Assembly (NCBI GenBank): GCA_026873275.1
Contig: JANTUC010000003.1
Span: 806,001 to 870,000, forward strand
From: Pseudopithomyces maydicus
Taxonomy: Eukaryota; Ascomycota; Dothideomycetes; Pleosporales; Didymosphaeriaceae
Reading direction: 5' to 3'
DNA length: 64,000 nt
The position numbers were made by a program, and so were the translations under genes. Below the pieces are notes generated by a model, which saw only the letters and a list, made by a program, of their open reading frames with translations, made no database searches and had not been told where the DNA came from. Below, one piece after another: positions 10,098-22,662 of this stretch. Each line of letters begins with the position of its first letter. The first letter of the stretch is position 1.

Positions 10098-11530
10098 TTA
10101 TATCTCGAAATGGTCGAGCCAATGTCTGGCGACGATGTGTCCTTCATCGTGGGAGGGTGTGTCGATTCGCCGGATGATAGCCGCATGAGTGTGCTTAATA
10201 TTCTTGATGTGTACAGGATGCTTCTTGAACCCAACATTGTCCAGGTGCTCGATCATCTTGAATTGGTGCTCTGTAAGCGCTAAGGTTGGAAGATCAAGCT
10301 GGGTCGCGGGTTTCTCGTCTTTGAAATCGGCATTTGAACTCGCATCAGAATATGTTCCGTCCGCGTTCTTTGAGAACGAGAAAGTCTTCTGCTGTGTAGG
10401 AGATGCCAGTTCTTCCTCTCCTTCTCTAAGGTAATCCTGGCCTTGCTGATTGTTCAAGTTTCCGTACATGTCCTCCATTCCTTGACGTGCCGAGTTAAGC
10501 ATCAAAGGAATGCGATACCCTTTGACGTCGATACCGGCCATACCCTGTTCGTGAAGACGGATCCGCTGGCGACTTTTCACAGACTGGATAGCCGCATTGG
10601 TTAGTAAGAAGGTTGTACCAATCGGGATGAGGATCATGAAAAATGCTATGCTCGGCACATTCCGGAAGAAAGCACGTGTGCCAATCTTCAAGCGTTGACG
10701 AAAAACGGGCAATGCCTCGGGTTCCTTGGGGGAGACGGGGTTGTGAGTGTCGACTATGACGTCCTCGTACCCACTCAAATAGTTCAGCTTGACTTTGTCT
10801 AGTTGCTCGAAAGGATCTGTCTGAGAGATACCAGCGGTGAAGAAAGCCACAGTCTTGTCGTTTATTATATTTGCGTATAGACTGCGGTGTTTGAATTGCG
10901 TGAGAGCTCGGATAAAGATACTGTCGGTGTCGGCCAATATCGAGAGTAAAGGCCGACCGGTGTCTCTGAACTTGTCGATGAGGAAAAGCTGCCTGCCACT
11001 CGTGGAGAGGGCGCGCGCGCCTAATGCGTTGAATGCTTGACTGAAATACCCTCTCCGAGGAGTCCGGGCGCCCAAGTGCGGCGTGGCGAAGGTGGTAAAG
11101 TTTACAGGTTTAATGGTTTCGAACAGCTTCTTCGAATACAGCAAGCCGATGGCATACCGTGCGACCAATCCGCCAAGCGAATATCCAACGACGCTGATCT
11201 TCTTGATCTCATTCCCTGCTTCAGCAAGTTCTTTGAGTGCTTCCTCGACCTCGCCGGCGACGCGCTCCCCTCCAGTTTCGATGCCGTCATAAGTGAAGTT
11301 ACCAGCGTTGCGCTTCGTGATGAGTATGTGGACTTTGTCCTGGGTGTACTTTTTCAGGAGAGCTTTGCGCAGAGATTCAAGGTGCTGAGGATTGCCCCAA
11401 AGCCTGTCGGGATCAGTCAGCTACTGGGACACGGGGGGGCAAGTCACGACGCGGTGGTGCGCTAGGCTGGGGCGGGAGCGGGCACTAACCCATGAACAAG
11501 AACTACAAGGTGGTCGGGTTTGGCTGTCAT
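10098..11530 (-). CDS. DUF676 serine lipase/esterase, ROG1/LPL1-like
   Basis: Exons 11530-11490 and 11403-10098 (86-bp GTTAGT-CAG intron with a CTGAC branch site) encode 448 aa. The alpha/beta-hydrolase core shows the oxyanion-hole HGLWGN right at the splice junction, and the nucleophile elbow GYSLGG with Ser89, followed by YAIGLLY. This matches the DUF676 family, whose yeast members (Rog1, Lpl1 and relatives) are lipid-droplet or membrane lipases. A hydrophobic segment around residues 265-285 (IAFFMILIPIGTTFLLT) suggests membrane or lipid-droplet attachment. The C-terminal quarter is polar and family-variable. The acceptor at 11404 is preferred over a nearer AG because only it keeps the HGLW motif intact. 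Confidence 0.87.
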
Positions 11531-11720
11531 ATTGGTGATATCTGCGTCGGCGATGTAACGCTGTTGCGAAAAAAGTGTTTGGGAAGGGGGTGGGAAGCGT
11601 AGGGCAACGAACGATGATATACTCTTCGGCTGGATAGCTCGTCCGCCCGCAAGCTTGTCCGACAAGTGCGTTTTCAGCCCTCTGAGGCGTTAAATCCGCG
11701 CTTGGCAAGGTATGGAAGTG

Positions 11721-11750
11721 TGCCAGGGCGTGCCAGGGCGTGTCAGGGCG
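11721..11750. repeat. 10-bp tandem repeat, three copies
   Basis: Unit TGCCAGGGCG repeated three times in a row; the third copy has one C-to-T change. Confidence 0.85.
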
Positions 11751-11895
11751 AAGCGTCGGGGTTAAAATTGAGCCGACCCATCGGAACGGCGTACGTGAAT
11801 GCGATGCGCTTAGCCCCCCTGCGCCGCGGACGCGAGCGAGAGATCTCTACAACTGCAATCGCATACGTCATGGCGACAAGCTGAGATCTGAGACC

Positions 11896-11935
11896 CGCGC
11901 CCCAGGCCGTTTGCTCGCGCCCCAGGTCGTTTGCT
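11896..11935. repeat. 20-bp tandem duplication
   Basis: A 20-bp unit starting CGCGCCCCAGG occurs twice head-to-tail with one mismatch (C in the first, T in the second). Confidence 0.85.
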
Positions 11936-12391
11936 GGACGCGCTCCCTGCGCCTTGGCATGCACAGGCCAGCCGGGTGGAGCTCCCTCCCTCACCTTAAG
12001 CCCTCCCGCCACTTGCTCTCCACGTGAGACGCGTCTGCCCCACGCCCAGTCGCGCACCGACTGGAGAACAAGACTGACAGAAGAAGCAGGGTATCAAATC
12101 GGACTCACGTATCGCTCGCGAACGAGTTCAACAGGACCTTCCCATACGCTTGCCTCCCGCTGCAGCTCCCGTCGAGCGTTGATTGGTCTTGTATAGTCCA
12201 TCCCGGTGTTTACCTTGACTCGAAAAACACCGACTCTGAATATCACCGCTAACATTGCAACTTATCAAGCTGTTCTTCTTGGCCACGTCCTTGCCTTGAC
12301 ATAAAAGAACAATCTCAGGTACAGACTGTGAGCAACACACATCATCTGGCTATTAGCTCATAGGACCAGGTAGTATGCGCTGTTGAGAAAC

Positions 12392-14335
12392 ATGTGGCCG
12401 TCTAATTCCAGCGTCTTCAAGAGCCAGCCCTGTCCTGCGGGTGACAGCTGCGAGCTGCCATACTGCCTCTTTTCACATGACCGCTCGACGACACCAGCCG
12501 GCAGTCCTGTACCCACTCACAAAGAAGCACCTTCTCTCGGCCAGCCGCCCGCCAAACGCTTCAGGCTTGACCAAGGACCCGCATCTCACACTGCACAATC
12601 CAGTCAGATTTCAAATGAAGCAGCTGACCCACCTATATTCACAGGTCTGCGTATCTCTGAATCAACATCTACGCCTCGGGAACAAGCCGCCTTCACTCCA
12701 ACCGTGTCGAAACATACCTCCAATGATGGTGATACTGACAATGCACTCCCTCGCACGGCAACCAAGCCCGTGTCGCCCCCTCCAAAGAAAGTCAGCACAG
12801 GAATCAAGCCGGAGCCTGAGGCGGAGGTCAAACTCATGCCACGAACCCTGCAGCACAACTCGATTCCAATCCCAAAAAGGCTGATACGCCTTCGAGCTCT
12901 TCATAAGTTGATGACTCCGCTCAACGACAAATTGACTAAAGCATTGAAACCATCAACAAAGGCCCTCCATCTGTCTGCAAACCAACTGAGTAAGCTTGCA
13001 ATCGATGAAGAAGCAAACGTGGCCTCCAAGAATACCGTAATGTACGACAACGTCATCAACCACCGCATCCGCGCCTACCAGAAGATGACCCAAGAAGAAT
13101 GGGTAGCAGCAAGGCGAGAAGCCGTTGCAAACAAGGATGATGGGCTTCCCAAGAAAGCGCCACCCAAAAAGGTCGAAACGGGCCTAAAAGGAAAGGAAGA
13201 GGTCATGGTTCTCTCCACGATGCTTGCTCCTCAAAGAACTCTGAAGGCCTACGGATACACCATGGAAAAGCCTTCCGATGCAGAAGTCGAGGATTGCAAA
13301 CTGACACAAGCCATGACCCAATTCTGGGAGGCGTGTGATCGATGTGGCACCCGCTTCCAGGCATTTCCGGAGCGTAGGGAGAAGGACGGTGCCTTGACAA
13401 CTGGCGGCAAGTGCAAATATCATTGGGGCAGAAAGATTTGGCCCAAGAGGCTTCCGGGCCAAGAGTCAGAGGCTGCAAAGTACTCTTGCTGTAACGACAC
13501 CGTGGGCGCAGAAGGCTGCACGGAATGCAATACTCATGTTTACAAATTCACAGACATCAAGCGTATGTCTCTTGTCATGCCATTCATCAAGACTCCAGAG
13601 AACGACAAGGTCGAGCCACACACTGCAGTTTGCTTTGATTGCGAAATGGGCTACACGACTCGAGGTTTCGAACTCCTTCGACTCACTGTTGTTTCGTGGC
13701 CCAGCCACCGGCCAATCATTGACGTTCTCGTCCGTCCTCTTGGCTTGATTTTGGATCTCAATACTCAATGGTCGGGCATCACAATGGACCAGTTTTTGAA
13801 TGCAAAGCCTTATGATCCTGCTAACCCAAAGCCCAACCGCAGGGACATGCGCATCGTCGATTCGCCCTACAAGGCTCGTGAGCTGTTCCTAGCCCATGTT
13901 TCACCAACTACGCCTGTACTCGGACATGCTCTTGAGAATGACCTGAACATCATCCGTCTGATCCATCCCGCCATTATTGACACTGCCATCCTCTACCCAA
14001 CGAGGTCTGGATTGCCTTACCGACATAGCCTCAAGACGCTAGCGCAACAACATCTCAACCTTGACATACAGCAAGGCGGCGCATCTGGTCACGACAGCTA
14101 CGAGGACGCGAGGACTACGGGTGAGTTGATTAGGTTCAAGGTGAATCAAATCTGGTCCAAGTTGAAGGAGGAGGGATGGGTCTTTAGGGATGGTGGCGTG
14201 TTTCCACCGCTCCCTGTGGGGCTACCTCCACCTACTGTACCGGCAGCCCCATCCATGGTTCCGTCGCCGCGGATGAGCGATCCAAATGGCAGTGCGGCCT
14301 GGAAGCGAAAGCTTGGCGAGACGGACGAGGACTGA
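12392..14335 (+). CDS. REX3: RNA exonuclease 3 (DEDDh 3'-5' exonuclease)
   Basis: Single exon, 647 aa from the first in-frame ATG (12392). The exonuclease domain occupies the C-terminal third: motif I CFDCEMGY (DxE), motif II in the region LGHALENDLNIIRL (HxxxxD), and motif III HDSYEDARTT (HxxxxD). A CCCH-like finger (CPAGDSCELPYC followed by SH) sits within the first 30 residues, and a second Cys/His cluster near residues 310-390 lies ahead of the nuclease, as in fungal Rex3. In yeast Rex3 trims the 3' end of RNase MRP RNA and acts on other small RNAs. The frame is intact. Confidence 0.88.
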   Translation: MWPSNSSVFKSQPCPAGDSCELPYCLFSHDRSTTPAGSPVPTHKEAPSLGQPPAKRFRLDQGPASHTAQSSQISNEAADPPIFTGLRISESTSTPREQAAFTPTVSKHTSNDGDTDNALPRTATKPVSPPPKKVSTGIKPEPEAEVKLMPRTLQHNSIPIPKRLIRLRALHKLMTPLNDKLTKALKPSTKALHLSANQLSKLAIDEEANVASKNTVMYDNVINHRIRAYQKMTQEEWVAARREAVANKDDGLPKKAPPKKVETGLKGKEEVMVLSTMLAPQRTLKAYGYTMEKPSDAEVEDCKLTQAMTQFWEACDRCGTRFQAFPERREKDGALTTGGKCKYHWGRKIWPKRLPGQESEAAKYSCCNDTVGAEGCTECNTHVYKFTDIKRMSLVMPFIKTPENDKVEPHTAVCFDCEMGYTTRGFELLRLTVVSWPSHRPIIDVLVRPLGLILDLNTQWSGITMDQFLNAKPYDPANPKPNRRDMRIVDSPYKARELFLAHVSPTTPVLGHALENDLNIIRLIHPAIIDTAILYPTRSGLPYRHSLKTLAQQHLNLDIQQGGASGHDSYEDARTTGELIRFKVNQIWSKLKEEGWVFRDGGVFPPLPVGLPPPTVPAAPSMVPSPRMSDPNGSAAWKRKLGETDED

Positions 14336-14865
14336 TGGGAGAAAGCCGGTAGAAAGTTGTGTGTGATAGAGCAGCACGAAGCGTCTGTGGTGCATCTTAG
14401 TCCATGCAGGTGCGACTTTCTCATGTAGGCATCAGGAACCAGCTCAGAGACTGCAATTGGAAAAGAGCAACAGCTGTGTGAGCAGCGCTCGTATCGATGA
14501 TCAATGGCTTTCATATATGAGTGACTAGTTGTATTTGTCGAGGTATTTCACATGTTTCAGTTAGCCCACGTCGTGTTTCCAAGGTTCGTAGCGACAGCGT
14601 TTGGGCTCCACAAAACAGTTGAGCACACATCGCATAGCCATCAGCGCACAGAATGAACGGCCAAGCGTCCGGATGTCTATGCGAGACGCGGTGAGACGCG
14701 CCGTTTGCCACGGAAGGGGAGCCGTAAGGGCGTACCAGTCGGTCCCACCAGAACGCGTCATTGGTCGTTTGGTGTGTTCGAGCCTCAATTTGCAGCAGGT
14801 GCGATTGCGCATCTGTCTGAATTCAATTCTATCCGCTACACTTACTTACCGTCCTGATGTGAGCA
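14336..14865. other. Intergenic, REX3 to DUF3431 gene
   Basis: About 530 bp, including the promoter of the next gene. Short ORFs on both strands look like chance. Confidence 0.45.
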
Positions 14866-16277
14866 ATGCCTTTCTGCACGCGCTTTTCCGCGAGAACCGT
14901 GGCCCTTGCGCTGCTTAGTTGGGCTTTCGTTGCGCTGGTGTTGCATCTCAAGGCGGAGCGCGAGATGCAGCACCGTTCGATTTCTGCAGGCTCCGGCATC
15001 GCGAGCACTGCGAGAACTCATGATCGAACAAAACTTCTTCTAGGCACCACGCCATCTCAAGCGAAAAGCGGTGTTGTAGAGAGCACGCTGGTCGAAGACA
15101 CTCGCAATGGCACAAGACGACGCACCGCGGTAGTCGTGGCGAAATCAGAAACGGACAATGCAACATGGCTTCACCAGTATTTCCCGCAATGGGAGAAACA
15201 TATATACAGCGTGGACGTCGACAGGGCAGAGTTGAAGATTCCCAAGAACAAAGGAAGGGAAAGCATGGTGTACCTGAGGTGAGCAGTCCTCGTATTGTAT
15301 TAGTTAAGCTTCGACATGGGTAAGATCCATCGGCGCTGATCTATCCTTTCCCGTCATCCTGGCCAAAAAGCAGAAGAGCTGACCATCTAAAAGCTACATC
15401 ATCGACAACTACGACAATCTAGCTGACAATGTCCTCTTCCTACATCCGAACCGCTATCAGTGGCACAATGACGACCCCGACTACGACGGCGTTCCCATGC
15501 TGCGGCGTTTCCGGATACCGTACCTAGAGCAGGAGGGTTATGTAAACATGCGATGCGCATGGCAGCTTGGTTGTCCAGATGAAATAAAACCGTTTGCGGA
15601 AGAAGGAGAGCATCGGGCAGAGGTGCATGCTGGCGGGGACTACAAGCAGGCATTCCAGGTGCTGTTTCCTGGGGAAGAAGTGCCCGAGTACGTGGGCGTG
15701 AGCTGCTGCGCACAATTCGCTGCTACCAAGGAGAAGATAAGAGAGAGGCAGAGAACCGATTACGAGAGATATCGAAAGTGGCTGCTTGAAACCGATCTGG
15801 AGGACAGCATCTCGGGACGAATCATGGAATATAGCTGGCACCGTAGGTCACTCTCTCCTCACTGGGACGGCAGTTGCCGTTGGGCATCGTCATTCCTCAC
15901 ACCGACCGCGATCTGTAGCCCAAGTCTTATAAGGAGAAGCTCTGGTTTCGCAGCCCTAGCCTCACTTATCAGGCTGGGACGACATCCGATGTGGCGCGGA
16001 TCACGGTGACGGCTGGATCATTTACTCTTAAAAACGCCGCTTTTGGCTTGATCACCTGCTGACCTGTCTTCCAGTGATATTTGGTAAACAGCCTGTTCAT
16101 TGCCCTCCGGTCCAGGTGTGTTACTGCCACGTTTTCGGGCTATGCAGCCTTGATTGCGAGGGGCACGACAGCTGCCAGAGTCAATACATACTCCCACCTT
16201 TTTCGACACTTCCAAAAGGGTGGCCATACGTTAACTGGGATTACGAAGATCGGGAACGGGCTGGTCCAGAAGACTGA
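14866..16277 (+). CDS. DUF3431 type II membrane protein
   Basis: Exons 14866-15278, 15394-15842 and 16075-16277 give 354 aa in phase. An N-terminal hydrophobic segment (residues 10-27) suggests a signal-anchor with a luminal domain. The DUF3431 domain starts with a VVVAKSE strand and contains the YIIDNYDNL segment, a fully conserved Cys-rich exon 2, and the hallmark SWH-x-IFGK joined across intron 2, followed by HCP and a closing LPKGWPYVNWD. The domain is widespread in filamentous ascomycetes and has no established activity; a glycosyltransferase-like role is often guessed but unproven. The 232-bp second intron is long for this window and was placed by its conserved flanks and a CTGAC branch site. 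Confidence 0.85.
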
Positions 16278-17632
16278 ATGCAAAAGAGGTGCGAATTGAC
16301 CAGCATTTGCATATCTTTGACGTGGTACTTCACTGTTCAAGATAGAGGTCGTACGAAAACATACACCTTCTCCGATAACTTGCGTACCAGACACAAGTCG
16401 TACCACCTTTGATGAGTTTAGCCTTTCTCCGTCCTACCTTTTCCAAGGGCATGCAGACACTAGCAGTGCCAATACTGCAGTATCTACACGTATATGCACG
16501 CTTTGAGATTGCACTGCAGCGCGGAACCCGCGGAACAATGCTATTTGTCAAGTTCTTAAGAGAAGGAGGGGAATGTTCCCAATGCAGGGCAGTAACAGCG
16601 GCACAGTTCTCTGAATGGCCACAAGGAAATATTGTCCCGGAAACGGCTACATTGTCGAAGGAGCGTTAACTTATCAGGGGGCTAGAGGGACATTGATACG
16701 GGCCGGAGACAACAAGGCTGCAGAATAGGGCTACTTGGCGATGGATACCGATGCAAGGCTGAGGCATTCTTTGCCCAAGTGATGTTTTTTGCTTATTGCA
16801 GGAATCGCGGACCAGTGACCGATCAGGGTAATCACTTGACGGACCTTGTTCATAAGCAAACTATATCTTGTGGGCTTTAGGGTGAGGTCAGCCCTGGTTC
16901 GAGAATATGTCACGCAGAGCCGCATGTTTCTTGGCTTACGTGAAAAGGCCCGGTGCCGCTATCGTGTCACATGGCCAATGCGCATGGGTTAGTGGATCCT
17001 CCGAGCCCGTGTTCCCATTGGATTCCATTCTCATCAGCCTCATCATACTTTCATTTTTAGGGTTAAACCTCTTGTCCTGTCTCCTGTGATACACTGAATC
17101 ACTGCTTCTCTGGCTACTTTGTTTGTGCTTTCTAATGTTCTCATTGGACAAAAAAAGCTGCGAAACTGTTGTATGTCACGTCAGATTCAGATGCCTTCCA
17201 ATCTCCAACCCTGTACCAGATCTGGCCAGCCTTGTGTAATTCGCCCTTCCCCACTCAACCGGAACAAAGATACGTTATAAATCCCCTTGCCGAGGTGCAT
17301 ACCGTACAGGCCCGAATGATCAAATAAGCTAGACCACAAATTGTTGCGGCTCTTGCTTGAACATGGTTTAAGTACGCCCTCCCTGAACGTCGTGGCTCTG
17401 GCGTCCACGTCTACTGTCAGCCTTATTCTACGCTCTACCAATCGCTATGCTCGAGCGACTCCAAAAAAATAAAATTGTTTTTCTAAGTCTGATTCTTCTT
17501 GCACTGCCTTTCAGCTGACTATCTTTGGAACGCACTTTTTGCGTTCAGGCTGCTTGCGCCATCTGCTTTGCACTTGCTTCTTTTGCCTTTTCCCGCATCA
17601 TCGGCCATTTGCTTTTCTGCACTGCCAAATTC
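16278..17632. other. Intergenic, DUF3431 gene to F-box gene
   Basis: About 1.35 kb with only short ORFs (for example 84 codons on the minus strand at 17187-17441) that I cannot relate to any family. Contains the promoter of the F-box gene. Confidence 0.45.
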
Positions 17633-19519
17633 ATGCCTATCTCTTTGCACGGGCTCCCTTTTGACGTGCTTTTCTACGTGACGTCTAATCTGGAGCTCGA
17701 TGACATTGTCAGCCTTGCACACACATGCCGGCCGCTCAAAACATTGATTCAGACAAATATAATTTGCAGAACGGCAATTGAGGTACAGAATCACAGCCTA
17801 GAATTCCTACTCAGTATTGACTGCTGACAGGCGCAATTTCGATTTACTAAAGAAGCTATATTAGCACGAAAACAACAGATCTCTTACAGCGAGGCTTTAA
17901 GTTACATACACGACAGACGTCATGCTTTCTCGAATGCGAGTCCCTTCTCAGCCCGTGTTATTGGACAAGCTAATGATTTTCTCTACCGGGATGGTATGTT
18001 GTGCATGTTGGAAGGGGGCGTTATCCGCACCCTTGACATACATGCTCAAGCCGAGGGTATCACGATCGATCTTTTTACCATTATCGATACAGAGACAGAA
18101 TTTTCATCACATCTGTCTTCTTTCAATGAGGCTAAAGTATGTTTGTTATATTACAACGAGGATGTCGTCACCATTCACTGGCAACTCCGAGACCTTCCAA
18201 ATAGCGACCGCATTATTGCGATTGATACCAGGCTCCAAACATCGCCCAAGGATAGAGTGCTTACATCAGTATCTCTAGAATCTACTGATAAGATTTTTGC
18301 GCGACACACAGCGCACTACCTCTACTATGGGACCTACAGTTCTGTAGGGTCTCAAGGTTACTATGAATGGGAGATACAGGGCATCTCTTTGGATAATAGC
18401 AACGACAAATTCTCTTGCAACTTATTACAATTACACGAATTCTTTGGAACGGATATCGGCTCGACTTTAGCCTTCGAAATACACAAAGGATACTTCTATG
18501 CTGTGTCAAACCAGACGTCCTTTGAAGTTGAAGAAATTGACTGGACCTCCTTTTATCACTGTATCAGGTTCCCAATCGATAATCCACAACCTGAGAAATG
18601 GGAATCAAACAAGAAACTATGGCGACGACAGCACGACGAAGGAGTGATGCACGATTCCTGGACGGATTTAAGCTTACAAGTCGATGAAAGCAGTGACAAA
18701 CTTATGATCGTTGAGGCTCGACGCGAGTATCAAAAGAGCTGCAGTCGTCAAGTGCGCACATATTATATTTCCGAATTCATCTCTGGTATTCAGTCGCCCC
18801 CTTCCTCAGAAGATGGAACCCCAATACTGGAATCCACTGCAGGACCAATGCTGCCTTGGGGGGACGCCTTCGTACAAACTCTGGATGCAACAAACAATCC
18901 CAACTACGCACCTTCGGAACCCCGATACAACTGGAATTTTCACCCCGAGATGCCTTTTCGAAGCAACCCTGGTCGATCCTTCATACTTGCCAGGACCAAG
19001 TTCCGAGCTTACAATTACTCCTGTTCATCGTTCCTCGATCTGGTTGAAGACGATCGCTGCTGCAATGCAACCTCTTCGCCCTGTATAAGACTGCGTATCG
19101 GCTCTCGCCGCGTTGCGTCTCCGAAGTGGGACATCGTCAACCCCCAGCTACTCAGCCCTCCAGCCCTGCCTGGCGACGTGGCCTACCGTCATTCACCAGT
19201 CAATCTATGGCCACCACCTAGCTCTAAATGCCCTTGTTCGAAACGATTGCACCAGATACTCAATCCACCATTGCCTAGTGGTCCAACATACAGCACAAAC
19301 ATCACCGGGGCTTTGGATGAACGCAGCCTTGTGTACATGATTCGCCCAGGCCGGTCGTATTCAGGCGACGACAACGCATTAGGCGTCATCATCAATGTGA
19401 ACTTCAACCGAGGTCCTATCCCACCAAAAGCCACGAAGGAACAGTTACACGAGCAGCCCCAGTGCGACTCCGCGTGGTATTGGGCACCTGGAGCCTGCAG
19501 GAGTGGAACCTGCCATTGA
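17633..19519 (+). CDS. F-box protein, Ascomycota-specific architecture
   Basis: Exons 17633-17782 and 17831-19519 (48-bp intron) encode 612 aa. The N-terminus is a canonical F-box: LHGLPFDVLFYVTSNLELDD followed by VSLAHTCRPLK, so the protein probably recruits targets to an SCF ubiquitin ligase through Skp1. The remaining ~550 residues contain no repeat type that I recognise but are even in composition, with many Trp and Tyr, as in the large families of fungal F-box proteins with a degenerate beta-rich C-terminal domain. The start was set at the Met just before the F-box; an upstream in-frame extension exists but is hydrophobic and unlike the family. Confidence 0.82.
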
Positions 19520-21271
19520 GACCAGCCAGTGGAAAAGAAAACTTCGAAGATAACGCATGCAACAGAGCCGCCGAGAAGGCAGATATGGTTTGCGAACCGA
19601 GTCTAGAGCTGCGGTGCTTTCGCCTTGTAGCGTGCCATCGTGGCCAAGTGGGTGCAGGGGGCAAATAAAAAACCGGTGAGCACCCCGCTAGTTCACGGCG
19701 AGAACCTTTACCAGCAACCACGGCCGAAGCCATCTCCGTATGTGCTGTATAACCTCAGCGCTATGTTGACATATGATCGGGCTGGGCGGGAAACTCCTCA
19801 TACGACAGCGGTGGTTGGTGTTCAACGGTGGTCCATTGTCTTGGTGCGACCGAGCTCCCAGATCCATCCCAGATCCATCACCCTTCTCCGGTAAGAATTG
19901 GCCCCAACACGGGATGTATCAGCTGTATGCCTAGAAAGAAGCTTCCACGCATTTCGAGGGGCAAAGGCGTCTGTTGTGTGACGGATTCCGGTCTGACGAG
20001 TCTGGCGGTGAATAGTGGCAAAGCTGACGCGGGCTACGGGGCATTCGTTTGTTGAAGGACGTGCGGACTCAACGTATCCAAGTGTTTTCTTCCCGTCCAA
20101 ATATTACATCTTTCCATTTCTCAGCCGTTCTCAACACAGGCCCAAGCTTCTCCTATCTCTATTGTTTCTTTGTATTGGTGAAGGCAAAATTTCTTTTTAC
20201 TCCCTTCATTTCATTGAATGCCCCCACCCCGACTCGGGAAGACAGACTCACCAATTGAAAATAGCACAAAAAACACACGATACACTTACTGACAGTTCAC
20301 TCCATTCTCTCATGCACCCATGCTCAATACAGTGTGGCGATAAGATTCTGCTCTTGTCGTGCCCGCTCTTATCCTTTCGATGGGCGAAAAAAAGCAAAAC
20401 TTTGTTTGATATCACATCAAATAAAGGTTACGTTTCACAAGCAACCTGTGGGGGATTCATCCTCCTTTCGTGCCAGACTTCCTCTCCACAGTCACGCTAG
20501 CTTGGTCTTCCCTGAACAAATAATGAAGTAACCCTGGGTTCACTTTACATCCCAAGAACAGTGATGAGATGACTAACTTCGTACTCAAGGCTCTCTGACT
20601 CTGAGTTTAATTCCATCTTAGAACCGACATTATATACGGGCATGTACACTGTCACTTCTATAGGATCTTTGAACATGGGAGAAAGAGACGTGCTAAATCT
20701 CTGTTGCACATCTATGGGTCTGGCACAATGAGATAATGTACAATTATTCATGTATGTGAGTCACAGCTATGCTATATAGAAGTTGAGATGAGAAGATCTG
20801 CACGTTAGATAGTAAGGCGTACTGCTTAGCTGGATATTAGGGTTCTCAGGACGAGAGTACAAACACTTGACCTTACGATGGATGCTGGACATGGTCTTCC
20901 ATGCCATTTGCCTTTAGGAAAGTGCGATGCTGAATCATATAGCGCAGGTAACGCCATAGAGGAGTTTCTCCACGCTGTGTGTTGACAACTATGGATACTA
21001 CCTAGTACGGAAACAAGCACATGCCGCACGATATCATTCTCCTCCATTTTCTCATCACGCAATCGGTGTGAATTTAGTTGTCAACAGTAGCACTGTTCAT
21101 ACATTGCACACATGGTACGTTCCTTGATCATTGCTCCGATGGTTCCGTGTAAATCCCGGTTGGAATAGATAGTGAAAGGCCGGTGGTAGTAGTCACTTCG
21201 TCATACTGCATCATATAGAAAGCTTGTGTTTAATTCATGCACATCATACGTATATATTACATGTAGTCTCG

Positions 21272-21295
21272 CTTCGGGAGGAACCCCTCCCGAAG
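21272..21295. repeat. Perfect 10-bp stem, 4-nt loop inverted repeat
   Basis: CTTCGGGAGG, loop AACC, CCTCCCGAAG: arms match without error. It is followed by a run of five A and sits in the gene-free stretch. Confidence 0.85.
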
Positions 21296-21653
21296 AAAAA
21301 GAGGGAAGGAAGAGAGAACGGGCTGGACAGCTGCGCGTGCGACAGGGGGAGAGATTCAGATATACATCATTAAGTGTAATTCAAAACTGTGTTGCGATCA
21401 GCTCGGCTAGTCAAAAAATGACAATTGGAGAAAAAAAAGTTCTCCTCTCGCTAGACGTAAAATGAACATAAAAAAATGGTTGTGGCACATTTATTCATTC
21501 ATGTATACATGTATGTACATGCATGGTCATATCCCCTGTTTGTAGGGGAGGTGGTTTTCAACGCGAAGTGATGAAATTAAAAATACTTATCTGGTAAAAA
21601 GCGGGTGGGTACACTTGTCGGTCAGAATTTCAGATAGACATGCACCTACACAC

Positions 21654-21673
21654 GCACATGTACATACATGTGC
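21654..21673. repeat. Imperfect palindrome of 20 bp
   Basis: GCACATGTA and TACATGTGC arms flank a central CA. Surrounded by other ACATGTA-type simple repeats. Confidence 0.75.
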
Positions 21674-21715
21674 GGAAAGAATTATAGGCCCATAAGGCGG
21701 CGGGCGTGTAGAATC

Positions 21716-21789
21716 ATGATTATGCTGGAGTCGGCATGACCGGTACAGGTCCGCGCGATGTTAATTGAAACCATCAATTATGATTATGC
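21716..21789. repeat. Dispersed repeat end flanked by 10-bp direct repeats
   Basis: About 54 bp starting TGGAGTCGGCATGACC lie between two exact copies of ATGATTATGC (21716-21725 and 21780-21789). The inner sequence is shared, with mostly C-to-T or G-to-A type differences, with 26612-26659 at the end of the AT-rich relic. This suggests a small leftover of a mobile element. Confidence 0.55.
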
Positions 21790-22662
21790 CGTGCTTGTAA
21801 TTTAGGATAGGAAGGAACCTAGGATACGATACCCACTTACTTCATCTCTGGGGCACCTGCCCAATATCAAACTGGTGTGGAAGACGTATCTCCTCCCAAA
21901 TTCCAAGGCTGGAAAGATGAAACTATGTGTATGAAACTCCCATATGAAGCTCGGTCACACGGAATGAAGGGGCACACATGATAGCACTAGGACGACACAC
22001 GGTGATCAGCACACATCCGAGGTCAAACAAAGTTGGTGCCGATCGCTCGACTGAAACAGCATGCATATTCTCTTTGCCCAATACTACTAATTATTCCTAT
22101 TGGCACATAGGTCTCCCGTTTCCTTTACAGTAACCCCTTCCTTTCCTGTGTTAAAAGCATTTCCTGACCCGCACATCCCTGCATCGAGGAGAGTAGTAGA
22201 AATAAAAAGAAATACATGTTCACATGCCATGAAAACGCCTAGATCAGAGGGATGAGATGATTGTCGTGAGACGAACGCCGCCGCTATGAGATGCCATGAG
22301 GGAAAGAGGGTAACGCTGACACGCAATTGCTGTCATGGGTTGAGCGAGGAGAGAGTAAAAAAAAGCCGGGGTCAAAGTATGTACAGAGAAGTGAAGTGGT
22401 GACAAGGTTCCGCAGGGGTGCCCCAGTCGAAAGACGAGGCCACAAATAGGTATCCAGCCGACCCATTTTCGCACGAGGCAGGTGAGGCTCTGGCAGCGTG
22501 AGGGTCGTGAGACCGGACCCACAAGGCAGCGTTTTGGAAGTGCAGGCCGAGTTTTGCCCGTCGCCAGGCATGCAGGTGCATGAGGCTACGCCGGTGCAAA
22601 GCGAGGGCTCAGGAGGGGGAAAAATTCTGCGCATCGAGTGTGGTGGCACTGCATACGAGCTT

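Larger units (their letters stand above)
11531..12391. promoter_or_regulatory. Divergent promoter region between the DUF676 lipase and REX3
   Basis: About 860 bp, GC-rich, separating two outward-facing genes. It contains two small tandem repeats listed separately. No coding signal recognised. Confidence 0.45.
19520..22662. other. Long gene-free stretch
   Basis: More than 3.1 kb between the F-box gene and the 3' end of the Gln-rich gene with no ORF that I can support. It is rich in short simple repeats (ATGTATACATG-like runs near 21500), palindromes, and one copy of a dispersed repeat end near 21724. It may hold untranslated regions or a non-coding RNA; the sequence alone does not show one. 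Confidence 0.5.

Noticed and set aside
16885..16920. GGTTCGA-like T-arm suggesting a tRNA
   Set aside because: No matching acceptor or anticodon stems could be folded around it; the same applies to a GGTTCGAAA near 55066.
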